Shown one piece after another: positions 16,243 through 23,848 of a stretch of DNA of 23,883 nucleotides (positions within the stretch are counted from its first letter, which is position 1; each line of letters begins with the position of its first letter). The position numbers and the translations under genes were made by a program. Origin of the DNA: Verrucomicrobia bacterium UBA1200 (GTDB lineage: Bacteria > Verrucomicrobiota > Kiritimatiellia > RFP12 > UBA1067); contig DBXY01000003.1 in NCBI GenBank assembly GCA_002309765.1, forward strand, positions 18,259 to 42,141, given 5' to 3'. Below the pieces are notes generated by a model that saw nothing but the letters and a program-made list of their open reading frames with translations, searched no databases and was not told where the DNA came from.

Positions 16243-19200
16243 AAAGAGAATCATCAAACCGGGGCGAATCACGCGGATACTTTTGCCATTGTTTGAGACC
16301 TTGACCTGCCAACCCTTCCGGTCAAACACGGGTACGCCTGTAAACGTCCCCCCGTCAGCGGTGGCAAGAGTAAAGGAAAACTCCGCATCATCGGTCAACT
16401 CCAGCGTGCAACCGGACAAATCAAGCGTCCCGGTTCCAGTCATGGTAATCGCCGGTACCGCCGGATTCACCATCAACGTGCATTCGGAAAGACCGATATC
16501 GTAACCGCCATTGTCAAGCGTTACTCCTCTGGTACCGAACACCACGTTCGTTACGCCGCTGATAAAAGCCTCGTTGTCCGCCAGAGCCGCCAAAGTGCCG
16601 CCGTCAAACTCAATCGTCGCCGCCCCGGAGCCGCTTAAAATGGTGGTTGCCTCCAATCGACCGCCATCCCGCACGCGCAAAGTACCGGTCGATGAATGAC
16701 CAACGATGATTTTATTGGATGCAGTGGCCACACCGCCAGCTACGTCCAATACTCCCAAACTATTGGCCGATTGAGAAATAATCAATTCGCGGTTGGCCAC
16801 CTTCAATTCACCGCCAGTCATCGTATAAGTCCCTTTGCCGCCGGCATAGCCGATTGTCAAATAACTGTTCGCGTTCACCACGCCGGCACTCTGCATAAAT
16901 GTACCGATGCCATAACTTCTGCCCGGCACTAGACTTCCGCTGACCGTCAGCGTTCCGCCGTTCATCTGATACGTACCCACACCGACATTGTTGAGTCCGA
17001 TGTTCAAGTCATCCGACATCTTGACCTCGCCGCCGTCCTGAACCATTTCTCCGTAGGCTCCGGCCGCATAACCGACCGTAATCCACCCCACCAAATCAAT
17101 CTTCGCGCTCTCCGCCACATACACCAGTCCCGTGGAGGCGTTAGCCGCGCCAATGTGGATATGGCCTAAATGCGCATAGCCGTCGCCGGTTATGCTGTAT
17201 GTACCGGTGTACCCGCTCGCGCCAAGCGCCATCTCGACATTACGGTTTGCCCCGGATTCAATCGTCCCGCTTGTCTGCACGAAGTCCGCATCCATCGCAG
17301 TGCCGATACGCGTCCCCGAGGGCGCCGAGAATGCCCCTTCGTTAATAATCTTTACGCGCACGACATCCGTGCAGACCGTCACACTGGGCGTAGCGATGAA
17401 ATCGCTCTCCGATGCCGCATTCACCCGCCAGAGATCCGGCCTCACTCCGGCCACGGAATTGGTGACCACCGCCGTACCGTTCTCCATCGACAAAAGACGT
17501 GTCACCTTAAGATTGTGTCCGCGCAAATCAATCACGGCGTTGTCAGCCAACACAACATCGCCAAACACGCTCCAATCGCAATCGGCGCTGAGCGCAGTCA
17601 TGCCGCCATTCGCGCCAACCGTAATGCCCACCCAGTTCAATTCCGCATCAGCCGGAAGCGTGAAAGACGTTACGCCGTCAACATATACCGTAGTCGTAGG
17701 TCCGGGCAACGCATCCGCAACGACTGCGCCGGCGGCGTTCTTGCAAACCCAGTTAGCAGGATCCGAAATATCGTTCGTCCCGGCCGCCCCAGTCCAATTG
17801 GCAGTCACCGGAACATCAGCCGATGACGAAATTTCAATGGTGTTGCCGCCATCGATGGTTTTGGCAATATAATTTACCGTATCCGTCAATTCCACCAACT
17901 CCAGCACATCATCCACGCCATCCGGCAACACAAATCCGCCCGTTGCCAAGCTCATTCTGTCGTTCCCCAGAGCGGAAACATCGAATAGAATTTTCGTACC
18001 CGCGCCAAGCGTCAGAGTGCCCGGGAAAACCTGCGAGACCGAAGTGCCGAACATTGTGCCGTCCGCCACCGTCACATTCCCCGACAACTCCACCGCGCTG
18101 TCCAGCTTGAATGAGCCGCCGCCCGTAACGGCGAGGCCGCCTTCACCAGCCCACGGAATATCGCAACGCACATCATACCCCGCAGTGTCAATGGTCAAGC
18201 CGTTGGCTCCGACGGTAAAGGTTTTTTCATAGGAATCTGCTGATTCAACAGCTGACATAAAACGATCTCCGCCGCTATCGTTCTGCCGAGCGCGGAAAAT
18301 TACGTCATCTGCGGTAACCGCCTGACGGCAGCACGCTTGACACTTGAACATGGCAACCTCAAAAACGCCGCCTAGCAAATTCACCGTGCTGGACGCGATA
18401 CTGGATGATGTCGCCCCCGCAAAGAAGTTACGCAACGTGGTCTGACCGCCGGTCATCTCGAACGTTGCCGTACCCTGTCCCGCATTGGCTCCGTTATACA
18501 CTGTCCCCATCCAAAGGTCATTCGCAATTTGCAACTCGCCGCCTTCGACCCGCACAATGCCGACGGTTTTCTGATTTCCGCCCGCCGCGATTCTCATGTA
18601 ACCGTCAGTATGGAACGTGCCACGAATAATCTCAAGAATCCCTGTACCGGAACGGTCAACACCGATGAAGTTACAAGTGTTGCTGCTGTTGCCGCGAACA
18701 TTGACGGTTCCGCCATCCACCACCACTTTCGTGCAATTGGAAACGTCCCCCCAATCCGTGCCGGTGTACCCAATAGCGAAACGGCTGTTTGAGTCAACCG
18801 TGGCATCCAATGTGAAACCGTCGGCAAAACGCAAAATGTTGTCCTGATATTCAAAATTCACGAACCCGTTATAACGCCATACTCCATTCGTGTAGGTTAT
18901 TTCCCTGCCAAAACCGCGCCGCAACGTGGCGCTGTACAACGGGAGCGCTCCAGTGTAGATCTGACCGGCGAAATCGACGACACCCTCTTTGAGCGAAATG
19001 GATTCCGGTAATGTGTCGTTACCCAGCACCAGCGTTCCGGGGCCGTCTTTGACCGGAGTTGTCGCCGTTAAACCGCCAGCCAGCTCAAGGCATCCGTTGT
19101 CCGCGACATAAATCGGAGTGTTCGCCGCGGAAAACGTTACCGGCGCGGTTATGGTCTGTTTCGCCGCGCCCATGTCAACGACACTCTGCGCAAAAGACAA

Positions 19201-20403
19201 ACCATCGCCAGCCACCGTAAACGCGCCAGCGGCGTCGGTAAAGAGCAACCGGGAATAGTTCGCGGACTCCGGCGTATCGGTACCTCCGGCCGCAGCAGAA
19301 TACACCAACGAATCGTTGTCCTCTTCGAACGAGAGATAAAGCGTGTTACCGTCGCGCACAACCTTGCCCGCGCCGCCGCCGGATGTGGTTATCTGGTACG
19401 GGAAACCTACCAACGATGAGGTGCAGGCGATAAGCGGATACCTACCGCTCGGCGAGGCGGGCGGCGTAACGTACAGCGTAGCCGGGCCCAGCAACTCAAG
19501 GTTAGGGATGGTAAGCGGAGCCACATCCGCCTCAAGCGCCCCAAGATTGAGCGATATGCCGTCGAGCACCAATCCATAAGTAAGCGTCGATTCTTCGAAC
19601 GTTACTATCCCGCCACCCGTAAGGCGGAGTTTTCCCGTACCGGTGAACGGAGGGATAATCTGATCGAAACCGGCAGTGTCGAAGATTGATGGACCTCCGG
19701 TAATTGTCATCGAACGGGTTTTGTTGGTTCCTCTGTACTCTGCAACCACAAAAATGTTCGCTCGCCCGGCGATGAGCGTGCCGTTACCCCAGTTGAAAGT
19801 CTGTCCGTTGTAGCTTTGGAAATTCAGCTCGTTCACGGTGAGCCGACCGCCGTTCAAATTGAGCGTCGATGCGCCGGTGCTTTCCGAATTCGCCCCGATA
19901 ACAAATTGATTCACCAACGCCTCGCCGCCGCCCACTGTTACCGTGCCGGAGTTGGAGCGGCCATTCATGCTGTTCCAGGCCACGCCGCTTCGGACCTGAT
20001 TGTCCACCCGTAACGTGCCAGCGTTCAAATTTAGCGTCGAAAGGGTGTTGTTGTTGTTGATTCCGATACCCAGACAGCCCGCTCCGCCGCCCTCTGTCGT
20101 ACACCAAAGCATACCACCGTTAATGTTCACCACGGCGGGAGATGGTTGATCGACACCAATATAATTGCACACGCTGCTACTGTTACCGCCCGTTTTGATG
20201 TTCGCGCCGGAATTTATGTTCACCGTCCCTTTATAAACTATGAACCGGTATGAGGCGCTTTGGTAGGTAGAATTGGTGTACTGTATGTCAGGGCCCAAAT
20301 TAAGTGTCCCGTTAGCCGTATTGTAACCGACCACATCCGCCGCCTTGGCAAAACCGGCTAAAAGAAAGAGCAAAAATGCGTAAAACCATCTTGTAACTTT
20401 CAT
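16237..20403 (-). CDS. Giant secreted beta-solenoid (autotransporter-repeat-like) surface protein
   Basis: 1388 residues. Signal peptide at 1-22 (FYAFLLFLLAGFAKAA). The rest is Gly/Thr/Asn-rich short strands typical of a right-handed beta-helix of the kind found in autotransporter passenger domains. Three related blocks are visible (about 58-250, 558-750 and 1020-1305), each ending with a similar phrase: IFDTAGFDQ, TIDTAGYDV and TLDNGGYDI. Blocks 1 and 2 also share CNYIGVD / CNFIGVD near 79-85 and 577-583. A Trp-rich joint (TANWTGAAGTNDISDPANW, 867-885) precedes block 3. The C-terminus (GWQVKVSNNGKSIRVIRPGL) has no beta-barrel, LPXTG or PEP-CTERM signal, so how it is held on the surface is unclear. 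GGAGG at 20412-20408 lies four bases before the ATG, and a promoter lies at 20475-20503. Probably adhesive or structural; no enzyme motif is seen. Confidence 0.88.
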   Translation of the reverse strand: MKVTRWFYAFLLFLLAGFAKAADVVGYNTANGTLNLGPDIQYTNSTYQSASYRFIVYKGTVNINSGANIKTGGNSSSVCNYIGVDQPSPAVVNINGGMLWCTTEGGGAGCLGIGINNNNTLSTLNLNAGTLRVDNQVRSGVAWNSMNGRSNSGTVTVGGGEALVNQFVIGANSESTGASTLNLNGGRLTVNELNFQSYNGQTFNWGNGTLIAGRANIFVVAEYRGTNKTRSMTITGGPSIFDTAGFDQIIPPFTGTGKLRLTGGGIVTFEESTLTYGLVLDGISLNLGALEADVAPLTIPNLELLGPATLYVTPPASPSGRYPLIACTSSLVGFPYQITTSGGGAGKVVRDGNTLYLSFEEDNDSLVYSAAAGGTDTPESANYSRLLFTDAAGAFTVAGDGLSFAQSVVDMGAAKQTITAPVTFSAANTPIYVADNGCLELAGGLTATTPVKDGPGTLVLGNDTLPESISLKEGVVDFAGQIYTGALPLYSATLRRGFGREITYTNGVWRYNGFVNFEYQDNILRFADGFTLDATVDSNSRFAIGYTGTDWGDVSNCTKVVVDGGTVNVRGNSSNTCNFIGVDRSGTGILEIIRGTFHTDGYMRIAAGGNQKTVGIVRVEGGELQIANDLWMGTVYNGANAGQGTATFEMTGGQTTLRNFFAGATSSSIASSTVNLLGGVFEVAMFKCQACCRQAVTADDVIFRARQNDSGGDRFMSAVESADSYEKTFTVGANGLTIDTAGYDVRCDIPWAGEGGLAVTGGGSFKLDSAVELSGNVTVADGTMFGTSVSQVFPGTLTLGAGTKILFDVSALGNDRMSLATGGFVLPDGVDDVLELVELTDTVNYIAKTIDGGNTIEISSSADVPVTANWTGAAGTNDISDPANWVCKNAAGAVVADALPGPTTTVYVDGVTSFTLPADAELNWVGITVGANGGMTALSADCDWSVFGDVVLADNAVIDLRGHNLKVTRLLSMENGTAVVTNSVAGVRPDLWRVNAASESDFIATPSVTVCTDVVRVKIINEGAFSAPSGTRIGTAMDADFVQTSGTIESGANRNVEMALGASGYTGTYSITGDGYAHLGHIHIGAANASTGLVYVAESAKIDLVGWITVGYAAGAYGEMVQDGGEVKMSDDLNIGLNNVGVGTYQMNGGTLTVSGSLVPGRSYGIGTFMQSAGVVNANSYLTIGYAGGKGTYTMTGGELKVANRELIISQSANSLGVLDVAGGVATASNKIIVGHSSTGTLRVRDGGRLEATTILSGSGAATIEFDGGTLAALADNEAFISGVTNVVFGTRGVTLDNGGYDIGLSECTLMVNPAVPAITMTGTGTLDLSGCTLELTDDAEFSFTLATADGGTFTGVPVFDRKGWQVKVSNNGKSIRVIRPGLMILFN
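16633..17154 (-). repeat. Seven tandem 24-26-residue solenoid rungs inside the surface protein
   Basis: Residues 1084-1257 of the solenoid protein divide into seven rungs, most beginning with a hydrophobic residue and Gly (IGAANAS, VGYAAGA, IGLNNVG, PGRSYGI, IGYAGGK, ISQSANS, VGHSSTG), with a central Gly-Gly turn in several (YQMNGGTLTV, YTMTGGELKV, LRVRDGGRLEA). The rung length is nearly constant, as expected for one turn of a beta-helix. This is the most regular section of the protein. Confidence 0.8.
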
Positions 20404-20421
20404 AATGCCTCCAAAAACTCT

Positions 20422-20461
20422 ACCGCCAAATCATCAAACCTTCCGACATCCCAACCATCAA
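20422..20461. repeat. Degenerate 8-bp tandem array in the leader of the solenoid gene
   Basis: Five octamers in constant register: ACCGCCAA, ATCATCAA, ACCTTCCG, ACATCCCA, ACCATCAA (plus strand). They fill most of the predicted 5' leader of the solenoid mRNA, between the expected transcription start near 20468 and the ribosome site at 20412-20408. The consensus, about ACCNYCMA, matches the array at 16195-16242 when that one is read one base later (ACCGTTCA, ACTTTCAA, ACCACCCA). Confidence 0.6.
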
Positions 20462-20474
20462 AAACAACAGCGTT

Positions 20475-20503
20475 AGTATACACCATCCAACTTCATATTG
20501 CAA
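20475..20503 (-). promoter_or_regulatory. Promoter of the solenoid protein gene
   Basis: On the minus strand TTGCAA (20503-20498) and TATACT (20480-20475) are 17 bases apart, both close to the sigma-70 consensus. Transcription should begin near 20468, giving a leader of about 65 bases. With no clear terminator further down, the same transcript may run on through the HzsA-like, DUF5009 and DjlA-like genes to 11142. The rest of the 20404-20586 gap holds the octamer array and the small open frame described separately. Confidence 0.68.
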
Positions 20504-20597
20504 CACTTGAGACGAAGGAATTGTAATCGAACGTCTGCAAATCGTAATGGTTGTCCACCATACGCCAAACCTCCCGCTGCCGTTCTTTATTTTGCAC
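20493..20597 (-). other. Protein-like open frame just past the cytochrome stop (possible frameshifted C-terminus)
   Basis: In the frame one base ahead of the cytochrome there is an open stretch ending at a TGA (20495-20493). From a GTG at 20597 it encodes 34 residues. The composition is strongly protein-like, including KERQREVWRMVDNHYDL and QTFDYNSFVSSVAI, with well-used codons. No good ribosome site precedes the GTG. Dropping the single T at 20589 (minus strand) would turn the cytochrome stop context AAA-TAA-AGA into AAA-AAA-GAA and join the two frames, adding 33 residues after DRAK. It may be the true C-terminus of the cytochrome lost by a mutation or sequencing error, a programmed +1 shift, or a small separate gene. 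Confidence 0.45.
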
Positions 20598-21585
20598 GGT
20601 CCGCGGGAGCTGGGTGGCAGGTCGCACACGTCAGATGATGTACATCATGCGGGCTTTCGCGGGTGCGGTAAGTGGTGTCGAGTCGCCGCACATCGCGTTC
20701 CTTGCAACGGGAGAAGGTTGGATGGCATTGCAGGCAGCTGTCGGTCGTGGAACCGGAATGGGGATTGTGGCAGACGGTACAAGAGAGCCCCTCGTGAAGA
20801 CCGGTCGGGGTCTTGTCGTCGCCCGATCCGCTGACAGCGCTGGAAAGCGGCGCGTGGCACTGGATGCAGAGTTTATTGTTTGGATCGGCCGCCATCCGGA
20901 CCGGTCTGCCCGCCAGCGTGACCTTAGGCTGCATCAGGTCTTTCGCGGCAAACCGGCATTCGTCGGCGCGAGAATAGAAGAATACGCCATTGGTCGCGAC
21001 CGCCGGATCGGTGTGGCCGGCGTGACAGGAATGGCAGGTGATGGCGGGACGCGACGCCATTTTAGGTTCGGTGAACCGCCAGACGCGGTTGCTGGCATCA
21101 AGATACATCAGATCCATGAACGGGACACCGGCAAACATGCCGTGACAACGGAGGCACAGGTCGGCCGGCTTCTGCCTGGCGTTCATTTTTTCGTTTTGGA
21201 GAAACTTTTCGTAAGGGCTGGCGTGGCCGTTCCGTTGCCACGCCGCGAATTGCGTCTGGTGGCAGGCGCCGCAGCGGGGAATCATCTCAAGCATCTGTCG
21301 CTCGTCCATCCGTATACCGGAATGGCGGTCCGTTCTGACATGCGACCAGAGCCGTTTGGAGTTGGTGTGGATCGCACGCCAGGAACCGATTGAGGAGCCA
21401 TGGCACGCCTTGCAATCCACCTCCCGGTGCGAGGAGGCGGCCCAGTGGTCCCGCGATGTCCGTATTTCATGGCAAAGCACGCAGGATTTCCGAGAAGGCA
21501 TCGTCTCGAAGGTCACGGCAGCACCAATTACCGCAAAGATAAGAAAGAGAATCGGGAAAGCGAGCCATTTCAGAATCGATCTCAT
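20587..21585 (-). CDS. Membrane-anchored nine-haem cytochrome c (NapC/NirT-like anchor)
   Basis: 332 residues. Residues 5-25 are one hydrophobic helix (LKWLAFPILFLIFAVIGAAV) that is not followed by a clear cleavage site, so it probably anchors the protein in the inner membrane with the haems outside. Nine CXXCH sites are seen, starting at C35, C58, C105, C144, C184, C240, C269, C284 and C320. The first pair after an N-terminal anchor recalls NapC/NirT quinol dehydrogenases. Its place as third gene behind a GMC flavoprotein and its small subunit is that usually held by a three-haem cytochrome subunit, so it should take electrons from the flavoprotein. AAAGGG just before the ATG overlaps the upstream stop; the gap is four bases. 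The last haem site ends only eight residues from the stop, and a protein-like frame continues beyond it (20493-20597). Confidence 0.9.
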   Translation of the reverse strand: MRSILKWLAFPILFLIFAVIGAAVTFETMPSRKSCVLCHEIRTSRDHWAASSHREVDCKACHGSSIGSWRAIHTNSKRLWSHVRTDRHSGIRMDERQMLEMIPRCGACHQTQFAAWQRNGHASPYEKFLQNEKMNARQKPADLCLRCHGMFAGVPFMDLMYLDASNRVWRFTEPKMASRPAITCHSCHAGHTDPAVATNGVFFYSRADECRFAAKDLMQPKVTLAGRPVRMAADPNNKLCIQCHAPLSSAVSGSGDDKTPTGLHEGLSCTVCHNPHSGSTTDSCLQCHPTFSRCKERDVRRLDTTYRTRESPHDVHHLTCATCHPAPADRAK

Positions 21586-21589
21586 TGTG

Positions 21590-23227
21590 TCACCCTTTCA
21601 TGCTGTCCCAATCGCGCACAATACCCGCCCCAACCCGGAAACCGAGCGCCATGATGGTCAGGGCCGGATTGAACCCGCCGATGCTGACAAGCAGCGAGCC
21701 GTCAGCAAGATAAAGATTCTCGGTCTCATGGACCTTACCCCAACCGTTCGTAACGGAGGTTTTCGGGTCATTACCCATGCGGCAAGTCCCGCCCTGATGC
21801 TGTCCGGCACCGCCAAATGGCGGACGGTCGTTTTTACCCTGGTGCTGGATGTGTTCAGCTCCGGTCTTCTGCAAAATCTCGTAAGCCCGGTCGGAGAGGA
21901 AATTACCGGCTTTTACATCGTTGATATGCCCCTGCCCTTCCGACCGGACAAACGGAAGTCCCCAACAGTCGCGCACCGAATCGTTCAGTACCACGCGGCG
22001 CTGCCAGGTCGGCATATCCTGAATCGGGCCGATAATCCGGATCTGGCGGCGGTAGAAACGGCGCATCAGATTCTTGTGCTCCTGTCCCCATGATGCGGTT
22101 CCGTGCAGGACGGAACCACCCGCGAAGATATATGGGGTAAACTGGAAGTCCGTATGCAGAATACCTCCGCCAACGAATCCGGGATTGTCGTGGCTATAGT
22201 CGCAGATGGCGACATTCGTACCGGGCCCGTCTTCAGTGAAGAGTTCCTCCTTCCAAAATCCCCGCGCCCCGACGTAGCGGTGAGTCTGCACGTTCCGTCC
22301 CACAACGTCATGGGCGTTTCCGATCCCGTTCGGGAAACGGCCGGATTTAGATGCCAAAAGAAGCCGCGCCGTACCGAGCGCCGCCGCCGCCAGGACAACG
22401 ACCTTGGCGCGCAGCTCCCGAAGCTGGTGATTCTCGTCGAAATACTTCACGCCGACCGCCTTCCCCGTATCGTCCATCATCACCTCCACCACCATGCAGC
22501 GGATCCGGAGGTCCAGATTGCCGGTGGCGATCGCGGCGGGAATGACAGTGTTCTGCGTCCCGTTCTTCGCATCGATCGGGCACTGGTAACCCACGCAGAA
22601 GCGGTTGTGGATGCAGGCGGGGCGTCCATTGAAGGGAATCGAGTTACGCAGGAGCGGGGTTGGGAAGGGATGCAGCCCCTGTTTCCGGAAGGCCGCGTCC
22701 ATGATTTTGGATTCAGGCGTGTAGGGAAAGGGCGGCATTGGATAGTTCTTCTTGCGAGGGCCGCAGAAAGGGTTTCCCTCATCGGAGCCGGCCACGCCGA
22801 CCTCCCACTCCGCCTGCTCGTAAAACGGTTCGAGATCGTCGTAGGTGAAGGGCCAGTCGTCCATCGTGGAGCCCTCCAGCTCGCCGTATTTCGACTTAAG
22901 CCGAAAATCGTCCGGCAGGAACCGCCATCCCATCGCGCCGTATGTCACCGTACCGCTGCCGACGCATGCGGCGTTGTTGGGGCGCACCACACCGTCATCG
23001 CCGTTGTCATGAAAATGTTCCTTTCTCGTCCGTCTGCCGTGCGGTCCCGGCCCCAGCACGACACAGGGGGAACGCTGCCCAGCCAGGTCATCCTCACCCA
23101 GCGGATCCGTCCGGTTCCACTCGCCCCGCTCGAACATCACCACGCGGATGCCGGCGGCGGCAAGCACCTTAGCGCAACATCCGCCGCCCGCCCCGGAACC
23201 GACCACGATTGCATCTGTGAATTCCAT
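21590..23227 (-). CDS. GMC-family FAD oxidoreductase, gluconate/glucoside dehydrogenase large subunit type
   Basis: 545 residues. The N-terminus AIVVGSGAGGGCCAKVLAAAG is the FAD-binding Rossmann motif (GSGAGG at 10-15), followed by FERG. The middle string NRFCVGYQCPIDAKNGTQNT is typical of the gluconate 2-dehydrogenase / glucose dehydrogenase large-subunit branch. The C-terminal HQGGTCRMG (H477) and GGFNPALTIMALGFR (N520) fit the substrate-site histidine and asparagine of the GMC family. It should oxidise an alcohol group of a sugar or polyol and pass the electrons to a cytochrome. It has no signal peptide of its own; in homologous complexes the flavoprotein is carried out on the Tat signal of the small subunit, which is encoded 10 bp upstream here. 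AGGGGGA a few bases before the ATG is the ribosome site. Confidence 0.93.
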   Translation of the reverse strand: MEFTDAIVVGSGAGGGCCAKVLAAAGIRVVMFERGEWNRTDPLGEDDLAGQRSPCVVLGPGPHGRRTRKEHFHDNGDDGVVRPNNAACVGSGTVTYGAMGWRFLPDDFRLKSKYGELEGSTMDDWPFTYDDLEPFYEQAEWEVGVAGSDEGNPFCGPRKKNYPMPPFPYTPESKIMDAAFRKQGLHPFPTPLLRNSIPFNGRPACIHNRFCVGYQCPIDAKNGTQNTVIPAAIATGNLDLRIRCMVVEVMMDDTGKAVGVKYFDENHQLRELRAKVVVLAAAALGTARLLLASKSGRFPNGIGNAHDVVGRNVQTHRYVGARGFWKEELFTEDGPGTNVAICDYSHDNPGFVGGGILHTDFQFTPYIFAGGSVLHGTASWGQEHKNLMRRFYRRQIRIIGPIQDMPTWQRRVVLNDSVRDCWGLPFVRSEGQGHINDVKAGNFLSDRAYEILQKTGAEHIQHQGKNDRPPFGGAGQHQGGTCRMGNDPKTSVTNGWGKVHETENLYLADGSLLVSIGGFNPALTIMALGFRVGAGIVRDWDSMKG

Positions 23228-23237
23228 ACCGTCCCCC

Positions 23238-23816
23238 TTATGAAACCCGGTTTCTGCCGGTGCAGGTCGGCACGATCACCCCCAGCATCCGATAACTCGC
23301 ATAATTGAAGTTACCGCCGTGGGCAGGGGTTCCGTAGAAGCCCTGCTTCACATGGTTCACAACGGTGTGGAAAAAACTTTGCGGAGTTTTGACATTCCAC
23401 ACTTCTTTCGGAATTTTGCCGGATTCCGCTTCGCGCAACAGACTGGTCTGCTCGCCCCACGAAAGTTCTGCGAAAGGTTTTCCTGAACGTTTCGCGGCGG
23501 AATCGAGCGCGGCAAGCCATTCACGGTAGCGTTCCGCGAGATGGGCGTAGGCGGCGTCTGGAGCCAGCTGACGGTCGATGTATACAACAACCCGCGCCTC
23601 CTTCGCGCCGGGATCGCGGTCGGTCGGGATAATCTGCTCCGCGACAGCCTCCAGTATCCGAATCTCGTTGTCAGTGAGAGCCAACCATTGTCCCTTGGCC
23701 GCGTCTCCAGCGCAATCCAACAAATGGACGCCACCGATACCGGCCGCCGTTCCGCCGCCGACCACCGTAACCCATTTGCCGAACGCGCGTCGGCTGAGTG
23801 ATGTGTTCTTTTTCAT
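23238..23816 (-). CDS. Tat-signal small subunit of a GMC dehydrogenase (gluconate 2-dehydrogenase subunit 3 family)
   Basis: 192 residues. SRRAFGKWVTVVGGGTAAGIGG (residues 8-29) is a clear twin-arginine signal. The mature part has the family signatures AVAEQIIPTDRDPGAKEARVVVYID (about 57-81) and the C-terminal GFYGTPAHGGNFNYASYRMLG (about 159-179). In studied relatives this subunit is needed for folding and for hitch-hiker export of the flavoprotein across the inner membrane. AAAGGGG at 23827-23821 is four bases before the ATG. First gene of the three-gene dehydrogenase operon. A Cys at 35 follows LLD, which is not a proper lipobox. Confidence 0.9.
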   Translation of the reverse strand: MKKNTSLSRRAFGKWVTVVGGGTAAGIGGVHLLDCAGDAAKGQWLALTDNEIRILEAVAEQIIPTDRDPGAKEARVVVYIDRQLAPDAAYAHLAERYREWLAALDSAAKRSGKPFAELSWGEQTSLLREAESGKIPKEVWNVKTPQSFFHTVVNHVKQGFYGTPAHGGNFNYASYRMLGVIVPTCTGRNRVS

Positions 23817-23848
23817 CTTGCCCCTTTCGCTTACCTATAACTTACCGT

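Noticed and set aside
16237..20403. Classical type V autotransporter
   Set aside because: The passenger-like repeats are there, but the C-terminus ends at GLMILFN with no 250-300-residue beta-barrel and no PEP-CTERM or LPXTG signal.
20420..20629. 69-codon minus-strand frame across the cytochrome end and the solenoid promoter
   Set aside because: It runs through the promoter and leader array of the next gene, and its product shows no family features. A different frame in the same place (20493-20597) looks much more protein-like.
20551..22093. Plus-strand frames of 280 and 245 codons opposite the cytochrome and GMC genes
   Set aside because: Antisense to genes with nine CXXCH sites and GMC signatures; low-complexity composition and no ribosome site.
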